Source: an uncultured Duganella sp. (GTDB taxonomy: Bacteria > Pseudomonadota > Gammaproteobacteria > Burkholderiales > Burkholderiaceae). From it: a stretch of DNA of 21,084 nucleotides. The stretch's first letter is position 1, and the number at the start of each line of letters is the position of its first letter. Under the pieces are notes generated by a model. That model made no database searches. It saw only the letters and a program-made list of their open reading frames with translations, and was not told the origin of the DNA. Below, in pieces: positions 1 to 7,532 of the stretch. The stretch lies in the NCBI GenBank assembly GCA_946482635.1, contig CAMLSG010000080.1, positions 1 through 21,084 on the forward strand. The letters run 5' to 3'. Position numbers and translations under genes: made by a program.

Positions 1-431
1 ACGATCACCTTGCCAGTCGAGTCTTTGATGTCCACCGGACCAAAGGCCATGTTCGATGGGATGATCACGAGGCGCGAGCCGCCTGCTTGCATGCCGGTCA
101 AGGCCTTGTCCCAGCCCGCAATACGAGTGCCGACGCCGACCGTCATGGTAAGCGGCTTATCTACGGAATCGACGACGGAAGTTTCGAACTGAGCGCCCTT
201 CTTATCGGTCTTGGTTTCGTCGTAGAGCCAGCCGGTGTAGCTGAAGGTGACCAGGTCGCCGGTAGCAACTACCGGAGCACTGCTGCCACCCGGCTCGTTG
301 TCCACAACGACCGCATAAGCAGGCTGCGGCGGCAGCGGCGTGGTGTCATTATTTTTGGCACCACCACCGCATGCTGTCAGGGCCGCGGCGCAAGCCAGGG
401 TGGCGATTGCCTTGAACATCGAGTTCTTCAT
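1..431 (-). CDS. FKBP-type peptidyl-prolyl isomerase lipoprotein (3' end cut)
   Basis: The minus-strand frame starts at the ATG at 431 and runs off the left edge, so about 143 residues are present and the C-terminus is missing. The N-terminus is a lipoprotein signal peptide: basic start, hydrophobic stretch and lipobox LTAC with the cysteine at about residue 21, followed by a Gly/Asn/Pro-rich linker. From about residue 58 it matches the FKBP fold: VTFSYTGWLYD, a TMTVGVG strand, IAGWDKALTGMQAGG, and a LVIIPSNMAFG segment. FKBP proteins catalyse cis-trans isomerisation of Xaa-Pro bonds; as a lipoprotein it would act in the periplasm on exported proteins. An ATG at 419 (MFKAIAT) is an alternative start and neither has a strong Shine-Dalgarno sequence. 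The family call is confident; the substrate is unknown. Confidence 0.9.
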   Translation of the reverse strand, partial: MKNSMFKAIATLACAAALTACGGGAKNNDTTPLPPQPAYAVVVDNEPGGSSAPVVATGDLVTFSYTGWLYDETKTDKKGAQFETSVVDSVDKPLTMTVGVGTRIAGWDKALTGMQAGGSRLVIIPSNMAFGPVDIKDSTGKVI

Positions 432-459
432 TTCAATCTTGCCTATTCGTTAAAGGAGG

Positions 460-521
460 GTAACGGAGCAGAAGTTTAGCAGACCGTTAATCCCCCCTCC
501 ATATGAGGCAAGATCCGTTAC
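460..521. repeat. 8-bp inverted repeat in kup-FKBP gap
   Basis: GTAACGGA at 460-467 and its exact reverse complement TCCGTTAC at 514-521 flank a 46-bp spacer, with a third partial copy (CCGTTA, 484-489) between them. The repeat fills the short gap between the kup stop and the FKBP start, both on the minus strand. There is no T-run, so it is not a normal terminator. It could be an operator pair or chance. Confidence 0.35.
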
Positions 522-524
522 AAA

Positions 525-2402
525 TTAAATTTCCACTTGTGTGCCAAGCTCGATGACGCGGTTAGGCGGGATCTGGTAGTAGTCCGCCGCTGCGCGTGCA
601 TTGCGCGACATGGCCACGAACAGGTGCTCGCGCCAAGGCGCCATGCCGGCGCCCGGCGACGAGATCACGGTCTGGCGCGCGATGAAGAAGGAAGTTTCCA
701 TCATCTCGAACTTCAGGCCTTTCTCTTCGCACAGGGCCATGATGGCCGGCACGTCCGGCTCGTCCTTGAAGCCGTAATTGATATTGAGCTGGTAGCACTC
801 GTGGCCCAGGGCGGTGACGCGCACCTGTTCTGCCGGCGGCACATAAGGTTCTTCGACGATGTGCACGGTAAAGAACACCACGCGCTCATGCAGCACCTTG
901 TTGTGCGACAGGTTATGCAGCAGCGCGTGCGGCACGCCATCGCTTTCGCCGCGCAGGAACACTGCGGTACCTGGCACGCGGGTTGGCGGAGCCATGAACA
1001 GGGAGTTCAGGAAGTCTTCCAGCGGGATCGCGTGCTTTTCCAGGTTTTTGAAGACCAGTTCACGGCCGGTGCGCCAGGTCAGCATGGTGGTGAACAGCGC
1101 GGTACCGAGCAGCAGCGGGAACCAGCCGCCGTGGAACAGCTTCAGTGCGGAGGACGAGAACAGCATCACGTCCATGATGATGAAGAAGCCAGTCGCCGCG
1201 AAGCAAAGCACCAGCGGCAGGTGCCAGCGGTAGCGGATCACGAAGAAGGTCAGGATCGTGGTGGCGAACATGGTCGCGGTCACCGCGATACCGTAGGCGC
1301 TGGCCAGGTTGTCCGAGCTCTTGAAGCTGATCACTGCAATCAGCACGACGATCAGCTGCAGCCAGTTCACGACCGGAATATAGATCTGGCCGATTTCGCT
1401 GGCCGAAGTATGCTGCACGCGCATGCGCGGCAGCATGCCGAGCGCAATCGCCTGCTTGGTCATCGAGAACGATCCGGAAATCGTGGCCTGCGAAGCAATC
1501 ACGGCGGCAGCCGTCGACAGCACCACCAGCGGGTACACGCTCCATGCGCCAAGCTGGTTGAAGAACGGGTTGGCAATAGCGTCCGGATTGCGGATCAGCA
1601 GCGCGCCCTGCCCCAGGTAGTTCAAGATCAGCGAAGGGAAGCAGACCCAGAACCAGGCCATGCGAATCGGCTTCTTGCCGAAGTGGCCCATGTCGGCGTA
1701 CAGCGCTTCAGCGCCAGTAATCGCCAGCACCACCGCACCCAGGGCCACGAAGGCGATGAAGCCATTGTCACGCATGAAAATCGCGGCATGGTAAGGATTC
1801 AGCGCGGAGAGGATGGCTGGGGTTTCGACTATATTCACGACACCCATGGCGGCCAGCACGCCGAACCAAATCGTCATGATCGGCCCAAAGAAACGGCCGA
1901 TACCGGCCGTGCCATGGCGCTGCACCGAATACAGGGTGACCAGCACGACAATCGTCAGCGGCACCACATATTGCGCGAGGCCCGGTGCGGCAACTTCCAG
2001 GCCCTCGATTGCGCCCAGCACCGAAATGGCCGGCGTGATGACGGAGTCGCCATAGAACATGGTGGCGCCAAAGGTACCAATCAGCAGCAGCGGGAAGTGC
2101 GCTTTCGGCGCAGCCTTGTGCACGGAATTCAGCGCCAGCGCCATGAGGGCCATGATCCCGCCCTCGCCGCGGTTGTCGGCACGCAGCACCAGGCTGACGT
2201 ACTTCAGCGACACGATCAGGGTGAGGCTCCAGAAGATCAGGGAAATGATGCCCAGCAGGTTGGCTTGGTTGAGTGCCAGTCCGTGGGTGGGATCGAAGAC
2301 AGTTTTGAGGGTATAGAGGGGGCTGGTGCCGATATCGCCGTAGACGATGCCAATCGCGGCCAGCGTCAGTGCAGCTACGCTGCTTTTCTTATGTTGTGAC
2401 AA
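525..2402 (-). CDS. kup: Kup low-affinity potassium:proton symporter
   Basis: Kup-family K+ transporter of the inner membrane. The N-terminus carries the family signature GIVYGDIGTSPLYTLK, followed by about twelve hydrophobic segments and a hydrophilic C-terminal domain of roughly 170 residues. Length is 625 aa from the chosen start, against about 622 in E. coli. The start is uncertain because there is no in-frame ATG upstream of the signature. I chose TTG at 2402 (giving MSQHKKSSVAALTLAAIG) because it has a GGGTGA-like ribosome site just upstream and resembles Kup N-termini I recall. A TTG at 2438 would add 12 residues (MCDAPKPILGEI). The gene is divergent from rarD and precedes the FKBP lipoprotein on the same strand with a 93-bp gap. 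The function call is very secure; the exact start is not. Confidence 0.96.
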   Translation of the reverse strand: MSQHKKSSVAALTLAAIGIVYGDIGTSPLYTLKTVFDPTHGLALNQANLLGIISLIFWSLTLIVSLKYVSLVLRADNRGEGGIMALMALALNSVHKAAPKAHFPLLLIGTFGATMFYGDSVITPAISVLGAIEGLEVAAPGLAQYVVPLTIVVLVTLYSVQRHGTAGIGRFFGPIMTIWFGVLAAMGVVNIVETPAILSALNPYHAAIFMRDNGFIAFVALGAVVLAITGAEALYADMGHFGKKPIRMAWFWVCFPSLILNYLGQGALLIRNPDAIANPFFNQLGAWSVYPLVVLSTAAAVIASQATISGSFSMTKQAIALGMLPRMRVQHTSASEIGQIYIPVVNWLQLIVVLIAVISFKSSDNLASAYGIAVTATMFATTILTFFVIRYRWHLPLVLCFAATGFFIIMDVMLFSSSALKLFHGGWFPLLLGTALFTTMLTWRTGRELVFKNLEKHAIPLEDFLNSLFMAPPTRVPGTAVFLRGESDGVPHALLHNLSHNKVLHERVVFFTVHIVEEPYVPPAEQVRVTALGHECYQLNINYGFKDEPDVPAIMALCEEKGLKFEMMETSFFIARQTVISSPGAGMAPWREHLFVAMSRNARAAADYYQIPPNRVIELGTQVEI

Positions 2403-2536
2403 GATTTCACCCAAAATTGGTTTTGGTGCATCGCACAATAGGCCAACTAAAAGCCTTTTGCAAGTTTTTCAGCCGCCGGTGAAAACTTGGCGGATGTGCT
2501 ATTTTCCACCTTTACTCCAAGAAAATCATCGCTCTC

Positions 2537-3412
2537 ATGAATACCGGCATGCTGTACGCCGCAGGCGCTTTCCTGTCCTGGGGCCTGTTCCCGCTGTATT
2601 TTCACGCAATTAAAGATGTGCCGGCGTCCGAAATCCTGGCGCACCGCATGGCTTGGTCGCTGCTGTTCCTGATGCTGGTCCTGGCCGTGCGCCGCCAATG
2701 GAAGTGGCTGCCCCAAGTGTTACGCCAGCCCAAAGTGGTCGGCAGTTTCCTGGCCAGCGCCTTCCTGCTGAGCGCGAACTGGTTTGTGTATATCTGGGCG
2801 GTAAATAACGGCCATGTGGTGGACGCCAGCCTGGGCTACTTCATCAATCCCCTGGTGAATGTGCTGCTGGGCATGCTGGTGCTGAAGGAAAAGCTGCGTC
2901 GCGGGCAGTGGATTGCGATCGGCGTTGCCGCCACGGGCGTGGCCTGGCTGACCTGGCAGGCCGGCCAGATCCCGTATATCGCCCTGGTGCTGGCCCTGAG
3001 CTTTGGCGCCTATGGCCTGTTGCGCAAAACTGCGGCGCTGGCAGCCCTGGAAGGACTGTCTTTTGAAACCCTGATCCTGTTCCCGCTGGCGGTGGCTTAC
3101 CTTGGCTGGCTGGTGGTCCACGGCCAGAGCGTCTTCCTGAATGCGGAATCGGACAGCACGCGCTGGCTGCTGGCTGCCGCCGGCCCGACCACGGCGATCC
3201 CGCTGCTGCTGTTTGCGGCCGGCGCGCGCCGCATTCCGATGTCGGTGCTGGGCATGCTGCAATACATGTCACCATCGCTGCAGATGCTGCTTGGCGTGTG
3301 GGTCTTCCACGAAGCGTTTTCCTCGACCAAGCTGGTAGGTTTCCTGTTCATCTGGAGTGCATTGGCCATCTACATGCTGGAGGGTTGGTTGACCAGCAGA
3401 AAGGCGAGTTGA
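2537..3412 (+). CDS. rarD: RarD-type EamA family (DMT) transporter
   Basis: Inner-membrane protein of 291 aa with about ten hydrophobic segments, the two-repeat layout of the drug/metabolite transporter (EamA) superfamily. The N-terminus (YAAGAFLSWGLFPLYFHAIKD, then EILAHRMAWS) and the NWFVYIWAVNNGHVVDASLGYFINPL segment at about residues 75-102 are characteristic of RarD, which is close to 296 aa in E. coli. The substrate is not established; the old name comes from a chloramphenicol-sensitivity phenotype. The ATG at 2537 fits the family N-terminus although the upstream ribosome site is poor. It is divergent from kup across about 134 bp of AT-richer DNA that must hold both promoters. No terminator is obvious after the stop. 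Confidence 0.9.
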   Translation: MNTGMLYAAGAFLSWGLFPLYFHAIKDVPASEILAHRMAWSLLFLMLVLAVRRQWKWLPQVLRQPKVVGSFLASAFLLSANWFVYIWAVNNGHVVDASLGYFINPLVNVLLGMLVLKEKLRRGQWIAIGVAATGVAWLTWQAGQIPYIALVLALSFGAYGLLRKTAALAALEGLSFETLILFPLAVAYLGWLVVHGQSVFLNAESDSTRWLLAAAGPTTAIPLLLFAAGARRIPMSVLGMLQYMSPSLQMLLGVWVFHEAFSSTKLVGFLFIWSALAIYMLEGWLTSRKAS

Positions 3413-3518
3413 GTGTCGGAAAACTTTACACGGTTACCTCTTTGATAATTCGTCTTTCCTCTTCTCAATAAAGCTTACCCTATAAGAATCAATGACCTGG
3501 ATAAACTTGTTGGCATTC

Positions 3519-3535
3519 AGGCACGATAGTTGCTT
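3519..3535 (+). promoter_or_regulatory. Sigma-54 (-24/-12) promoter
   Basis: AGGCACGATAGTTGCTT matches the RpoN consensus TGGCACG-N4-TTGCW at every position except the first. The invariant GG (3520-3521) and GC (3532-3533) are separated by exactly 10 bp. The predicted start site is near 3545, about 9 bp before AGGAG (3554-3558) and 21 bp before the ATG at 3566. Spacing, strand and position all fit a functional promoter for the following gene. Confidence 0.8.
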
Positions 3536-3553
3536 AACTTCTCGTTCCAACAC

Positions 3554-3558
3554 AGGAG
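3554..3558 (+). promoter_or_regulatory. Ribosome binding site deciding the 3566 start
   Basis: AGGAG lies 7 nt before the ATG at 3566. The in-frame ATG at 3530 lies inside the sigma-54 promoter, upstream of the predicted transcript start, so it cannot be used from that promoter. Confidence 0.75.
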
Positions 3559-3565
3559 AAGAAGA

Positions 3566-4351
3566 ATGGTAAGCAAAAAGTTTCTGGCAGGTATCGCCGC
3601 ATTGGTCTGCGCTGCTAACGTACATGCTCTTCCAATGTCCCTGACCAAGAACGTTGCCGCAGGCGACCTTCTGGTTTCCGGTACCGGCAAGACTTTCGAG
3701 ATCAATGTGAACGACTTGTTGGCTGGCAACAGCCTGAGCAGCAACTCGATCTCGCTGGGGCAGTTGACTGTATTCGGCCACTCGGATGCTGTTTACCAAA
3801 CCCAGATCGACGCCTTTGGCAACTACAAATTCACCGGTACCCGCTCACATTTCAATGCGGGGGCCTGCAACCATGGCGTTTGCAGCGTAATCGACAATGT
3901 CTACACCAGGACCGGCAGCTCGTTTCACTACGACAATATCAGCGACACCATGAAGGTGACCGTTGGCGACTCGAGCGACAGCGACACCACTGGTTTGCAG
4001 CAACGCTATGAGCGTCCCTCGACAAGCGAGGACGGCAGGTCCGGCAGCGCACGTTGGGGCTGGAACATCTACGAAACCACCGCCGACGATTACTACCGTT
4101 CCTATAGTGGAGACCTGAGCGTCACCCTGGACCTGGACAGCAAGGCACTCAGCGACATCATCAAAGACGGCATCCTGAACCTGTCGATCTTTGGCGTCCG
4201 CGGCCAGTTCAACGTTGACAGCCTGCGCCTGGACCTGCTGGCCAACATGCCTGAGCCGGCCGACGACACCCAGGTGCCGGTTCCGACCAGCCTCCTGCTG
4301 ACCGGCCTGGGCCTGGCGGCACTGGGCACGATGCGCCGCCGCAAAGCATAA
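3566..4351 (+). CDS. Exported protein with PEP-CTERM-like C-terminal anchor
   Basis: A 261-aa secreted protein. The signal peptide is MVSKKFLAGIAALVCAANVHA with likely cleavage after Ala21. The mature part is polar, Ser/Asp/Thr-rich and predicted beta-rich, with one cysteine pair (C101, C106), and I recognise no catalytic domain. The C-terminus has the tripartite shape of a PEP-CTERM sorting signal: VPVPTS (237-242), a hydrophobic LLLTGLGLAALG helix, then MRRRKA. The usual VPEP motif is VPVP here, while a true PEP sits earlier at 229-231. PEP-CTERM proteins are processed by exosortase at the inner membrane and often accompany exopolysaccharide or floc formation. The gene is monocistronic, with a sigma-54 promoter in front and a strong terminator behind. 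Its function beyond being surface or matrix associated is unknown. Confidence 0.82.
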   Translation: MVSKKFLAGIAALVCAANVHALPMSLTKNVAAGDLLVSGTGKTFEINVNDLLAGNSLSSNSISLGQLTVFGHSDAVYQTQIDAFGNYKFTGTRSHFNAGACNHGVCSVIDNVYTRTGSSFHYDNISDTMKVTVGDSSDSDTTGLQQRYERPSTSEDGRSGSARWGWNIYETTADDYYRSYSGDLSVTLDLDSKALSDIIKDGILNLSIFGVRGQFNVDSLRLDLLANMPEPADDTQVPVPTSLLLTGLGLAALGTMRRRKA

Positions 4352-4373
4352 GCAGCAGCGTTGCACCTGAAAG

Positions 4374-4400
4374 GACCCGGCACTTGCCGGGTCTTTTTTT
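4374..4400 (+). terminator. Intrinsic terminator of the PEP-CTERM-like gene
   Basis: A perfect 8-bp GC-rich stem GACCCGGC (4374-4381) / GCCGGGTC (4386-4393) with loop ACTT is followed directly by seven T residues (4394-4400). It lies 22 bp after the stop at 4351 and separates this gene from ettA. Confidence 0.93.
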
Positions 4401-4457
4401 ATGCGCCACCACAATGCGCTAAACTAGCGCCTTTACGAACCGACAAGAACACACACC

Positions 4458-6125
4458 GTGGCCAATTACGTCTATACCATGAACCGCGTGGGCAAAATCG
4501 TCCCACCGAAACGTCAGATTCTGAAGGACATTTCGCTGTCCTTCTTCCCGGGCGCCAAGATCGGCGTGCTGGGCCTGAACGGCTCCGGCAAATCGTCCCT
4601 GCTGAAAATCATGGCAGGCATCGACACCGACATCCAGGGCGAAGCGCGCCCGATGCCAGGCCTGAACATCGGCTACCTGCCGCAGGAACCACAGCTGGAT
4701 CCAGAAAAAACCGTGCGCCAGGAAGTGGAATCCGGCTTGGGCGAAGCCTTTAACGCACAAGCACTGCTGGAAGCGGTGTATGCCGCCTACGCCGAACCGG
4801 ACGCGGACTTCGACGCGCTGGCCAAGGAACAGGAGCGCCTGGAATCGATCATCGCTGCTGCCGACGGTGGCAACCTGAACCTGCAACTGGAAATGGCTGC
4901 CGACGCCCTGCGCCTGCCGCCATGGGACCAGAAAATTGGCGTGCTGTCCGGCGGTGAAAAGCGCCGCGTGGCGCTGTGCAAGCTGCTGCTGTCCAAGCCT
5001 GACATGCTGCTACTCGACGAACCGACCAACCACCTGGACGCCGAATCCGTCGAATGGCTGGAACAGTTCCTGGTCCGCTTCCCTGGCACCGTGGTTGGCA
5101 TCACCCACGACCGCTACTTCCTCGACAACGCCGCCGAGTGGATCCTGGAACTGGACCGCGGCCACGGCATCCCTTGGAAGGGCAACTATTCGTCGTGGCT
5201 GGACCAGAAACAGGCCCGCCTGAAGCAGGAAGAAGCCACCGAATCCGCACGCCAGAAGGCGCTGCAGAAGGAATTGGAATGGTCGCGCCAGAATCCGAAG
5301 GCACGCCAGGCCAAGTCCAAGGCCCGCATGGCGCGCTTTAACGAGCTGAGCGAATACGAATACCAGAAGCGCAACGAAACCCAGGAGATTTTCATTCCTG
5401 TCGCCGAACGCCTGGGTAACGACGTGATCGAGTTCAAGAACGTCAGCAAGTCCTTTGGCGACCGCCTGCTGATCGACAACCTGTCCTTCATCATCCCGCC
5501 CGGCGCCATCGTCGGCATCATCGGCCCGAACGGCGCCGGTAAGTCGACCCTGTTCAAGATGATTGCCGGCATCGAGCAACCGGACAGCGGCGAAGTGGCG
5601 ATCGGCAAGACCGCCAAGATTTCGCTGGTGGACCAGAGCCGCGACAAGCTGGACAACGAGAAGACCGTGTTCGAAGCAGTGTCCGGCGGCGCCGACATCC
5701 TGAGCGTGGGCCGTTTCGAAATGCCGTCGCGCGCCTACGTCGGCCGCTTCAACTTCAAGGGCTCGGACCAGCAGAAGATCGTTGGCAACCTGTCCGGCGG
5801 TGAGCGTGGCCGACTGCACCTGGCCAAGACCCTGCTGATGGGCGGCAACGTGCTGCTGCTGGACGAACCGTCCAACGACCTGGACGTGGAAACCCTGCGT
5901 GCGCTGGAAGATGCGCTGCTGGAGTTCGCCGGTTCCGTGATGGTGATTTCGCACGATCGCTGGTTCCTGGACCGTATTGCGACCCACATCCTGGCCTTCG
6001 AAGGCGATTCCCAGGTGACCTTCTTTGCGGGTAACTACCAGGAATACGAAGCGGACAAGAAGAAGCGTTTGGGTGAGGAAGGCGCGAAGCCGAAGCGTAT
6101 TCGTTACAAGCCGCTGCACGGCTAA
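4458..6125 (+). CDS. ettA: EttA energy-dependent translational throttle, ABC-F ATPase
   Basis: A soluble ABC-F protein of 555 aa, the same length as E. coli EttA and closely similar throughout. Two nucleotide-binding domains are complete: Walker A GLNGSGKS (39-46) and GPNGAGKS (356-363), signature LSGGE (163-167 and 445-449), Walker B LLLDEP (184-189 and 466-471), and switch histidines in THDR and SHDR. The arm insert is about residues 96-140 and the charged linker between domains about 245-310. There are no membrane segments. EttA binds the ribosomal E site and gates entry into elongation according to the ATP/ADP ratio. The start is GTG at 4458, supported by the conserved N-terminus MANYVYTMNRVGK; the ribosome site is weak. 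It follows the terminator at 4374-4400 and so probably has its own promoter in the 57-bp gap. Confidence 0.97.
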   Translation: MANYVYTMNRVGKIVPPKRQILKDISLSFFPGAKIGVLGLNGSGKSSLLKIMAGIDTDIQGEARPMPGLNIGYLPQEPQLDPEKTVRQEVESGLGEAFNAQALLEAVYAAYAEPDADFDALAKEQERLESIIAAADGGNLNLQLEMAADALRLPPWDQKIGVLSGGEKRRVALCKLLLSKPDMLLLDEPTNHLDAESVEWLEQFLVRFPGTVVGITHDRYFLDNAAEWILELDRGHGIPWKGNYSSWLDQKQARLKQEEATESARQKALQKELEWSRQNPKARQAKSKARMARFNELSEYEYQKRNETQEIFIPVAERLGNDVIEFKNVSKSFGDRLLIDNLSFIIPPGAIVGIIGPNGAGKSTLFKMIAGIEQPDSGEVAIGKTAKISLVDQSRDKLDNEKTVFEAVSGGADILSVGRFEMPSRAYVGRFNFKGSDQQKIVGNLSGGERGRLHLAKTLLMGGNVLLLDEPSNDLDVETLRALEDALLEFAGSVMVISHDRWFLDRIATHILAFEGDSQVTFFAGNYQEYEADKKKRLGEEGAKPKRIRYKPLHG

Positions 6126-6136
6126 ACCCGGTAAGG

Positions 6137-6165
6137 CGGTGTCTGACCCACAGGGTCAGACACCG
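6137..6165. repeat. Perfect 13-bp palindromic hairpin (REP-like)
   Basis: CGGTGTCTGACCC (6137-6149) and GGGTCAGACACCG (6153-6165) form a perfect 13-bp stem with a 3-nt ACA loop, 11 bp after the ettA stop. Only TTT follows a few bases later, so it is a poor intrinsic terminator. Palindromes of the GTGTCTGACCC type are, as I recall, repeated in Oxalobacteraceae intergenic regions; no second copy was seen in this window. It may protect or punctuate the ettA transcript. Confidence 0.8.
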
Positions 6166-6177
6166 ACTGGTTTAAAG

Positions 6178-6183
6178 AGGAGG
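6178..6183 (+). promoter_or_regulatory. Strong ribosome site for a TTG start
   Basis: AGGAGG lies 5 nt before TTG at 6189. This ideal spacing, followed immediately by a signal peptide, is why the rare TTG is taken as the start. Confidence 0.75.
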
Positions 6184-6188
6184 TCAAA

Positions 6189-6662
6189 TTGCGCAAACAA
6201 TTCCTTTGTGGCCTGGTGTTAGCCAGCGCCGGCGCCATTGCGCACGAGGCCCCCATCGACAAGCTGTCCTGGCTAGCCGGCTGCTGGTCGCACACCGGCG
6301 CCGAAAAAGGCTCCGTGGAAATGTGGACCCTCCCCGCCGGCGGCACCATGCTGGGCGTAGCCCGTACGGTAAAAAATGGCAAGACGGTCGAGTGGGAACA
6401 CACCATGATCCGCGAAACCGAGCCAGGCATCTGGGCCTATGTGGCCAAGCCGAGCCGGCAACTGGAAGCTGCCTTCCCGATCAAGTCGATCGGCGATGGC
6501 GAGGTGATCTTTGAGAACCCGCAGCATGATTTCCCGCAGCGGATCATTTACAAGCGCGATGGCGCCGATGGCATCAAGGCGCGCATCGAAGGGGTCTCGA
6601 AGGGCAAGGAAAAAGCCTTCGATTACCCGATGCAGCGGACGCAGTGTCCGAATGGAGGGTGA
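6189..6662 (+). CDS. Exported DUF6265 family protein
   Basis: A 157-aa protein beginning with a signal peptide (MRKQFLCGLVLASAGAIA, cleavage probably before His19). The mature domain fits the DUF6265 pattern: KLSWLAGCWSH near the N-terminus, then VEMWTLPAGGTMLGVARTVKNG, a central YVAKPS segment, and the FENPQHDFPQRIIYKRDG motif followed by LRARIEG-like KARIEG. The family is presumed to form a small beta-barrel of lipocalin type; no enzymatic role is established. It would be periplasmic or outer-membrane associated. The TTG start is supported by AGGAGG at 6178-6183. The 63-bp gap after ettA holds a strong palindrome, so co-transcription with ettA is possible but not certain. Confidence 0.82.
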   Translation: MRKQFLCGLVLASAGAIAHEAPIDKLSWLAGCWSHTGAEKGSVEMWTLPAGGTMLGVARTVKNGKTVEWEHTMIRETEPGIWAYVAKPSRQLEAAFPIKSIGDGEVIFENPQHDFPQRIIYKRDGADGIKARIEGVSKGKEKAFDYPMQRTQCPNGG

Positions 6663-6763
6663 GGCGGGCACAAGGACATTGGCAGCGCAAAGCTGCCGTT
6701 GTCGCGCCCGGCCTCGATCGGGACTTTGCGGGGGGAAGCAGCTGAACTGCCCTCCCCCTCGAC

Positions 6764-7348
6764 TCAGAAGCTAGCCTTCACGCCCAGGTTGACCGCGCCT
6801 TTGCGGCGGCCCTGGTCGATATCGTTCTTGCCGAAGTGCTCGTACTCCAGCACGCCCGAGACTTTCTCGGTGAAGGCGTATTCAGCGCCAACCGAAGCGT
6901 ACAGCGCGTTACGGCTGCTATCGCCGTTGTACGCGGAAGCCAGGCCGGTGGCATTCACGTCATTCTTGTTGTGGGCAATACCCAGCTTGCCGGTCAGCGC
7001 GACCTGCTGGTTGATCGGGAAGGTGCCCTTGCCGGCCAGGTAGAAGGACTTGGCTTTGCCTTCGATGCTGCCGGTACCGGCGCCGGTGGTGTAGTTGTAC
7101 GACTGCTTGCCGAAGTCTACATAGCCGGCTTCCACGCCCCAGGTCTTGTCGATCTGTACGCCACCGAAGATCTTGCCACCATATTCAGTGCTTTTCTTGT
7201 CACCGTCAGTGGTGTCATTCGGCAGGGTGTACTTGTTCGAGTTCGCCACGACGCCCGCGCCGATGTACGGCTTCAGCTCCTGGGCCTGGACGGATGCCGC
7301 GCCCAGGGCAACGGCGGAAGTGATAAGAGCGAATGCGATTTTTTTCAT
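6764..7348 (-). CDS. Outer-membrane beta-barrel protein, OmpA-like fold
   Basis: A 194-aa protein with a classic signal peptide (MKKIAFALITSAVALGAASVQA, cleavage before Gln23). The mature part is an 8-stranded barrel by pattern: LKPYIGAGVV, GGKIFGGVQIDKTWGVEAGYVDFG, AKSFYLAGKGTF, ALTGKLGIAHN, ALYASVGAEYAFT, VSGVLEYEHFG and a terminal strand ending VKASF. The C-terminal Phe is the BAM recognition residue of outer-membrane proteins. It has only the barrel and lacks the peptidoglycan-binding OmpA C-terminal domain. Role is unknown; related small barrels act in envelope stability or adhesion. It is convergent with the DUF6265 gene. The 184-bp region upstream (7349-7532) must hold its promoter, but I could not fix one. 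Confidence 0.88.
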   Translation of the reverse strand: MKKIAFALITSAVALGAASVQAQELKPYIGAGVVANSNKYTLPNDTTDGDKKSTEYGGKIFGGVQIDKTWGVEAGYVDFGKQSYNYTTGAGTGSIEGKAKSFYLAGKGTFPINQQVALTGKLGIAHNKNDVNATGLASAYNGDSSRNALYASVGAEYAFTEKVSGVLEYEHFGKNDIDQGRRKGAVNLGVKASF

Positions 7349-7532
7349 GTTCGTGATCTTTCAGCAAAAGTAAGTCGGACTTGCTTGGGATCGCGCTTCG
7401 TCTGTGGAAGTGCGATGGAAAGCACGATAACACTGCCAAAAGTTCAAGGGGGAGACGAACTGGTAAGAATTGTGTGATTTTGTAAGCGGACTTGAATTAC
7501 CAATGTTCAGCCCAAAATGAGCGAACTTGGCT

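Noticed and set aside
537..2399. Long open frame (about 620 codons) on the plus strand opposite kup
   Set aside because: It is antisense to an unmistakable Kup protein; its product is rich in His, Arg and Gln with no domain, as expected of a GC-rich shadow frame.
3530..3565. Upstream ATG adding 12 residues to the PEP-CTERM-like protein
   Set aside because: It lies inside the sigma-54 promoter, lacks a ribosome site, and would place Arg-rich residues before the signal peptide.
6681..6697. GGCAGC / GCTGCC hairpin after the DUF6265 gene
   Set aside because: A 6-bp stem with 5-nt loop and no T-run; too weak to call a terminator.
6728..6763. G-rich / C-rich imperfect hairpin after the outer-membrane barrel gene
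   Set aside because: It has a mismatch and G-T pairs and lacks a T-run on the minus strand, so it is not supported as a terminator.
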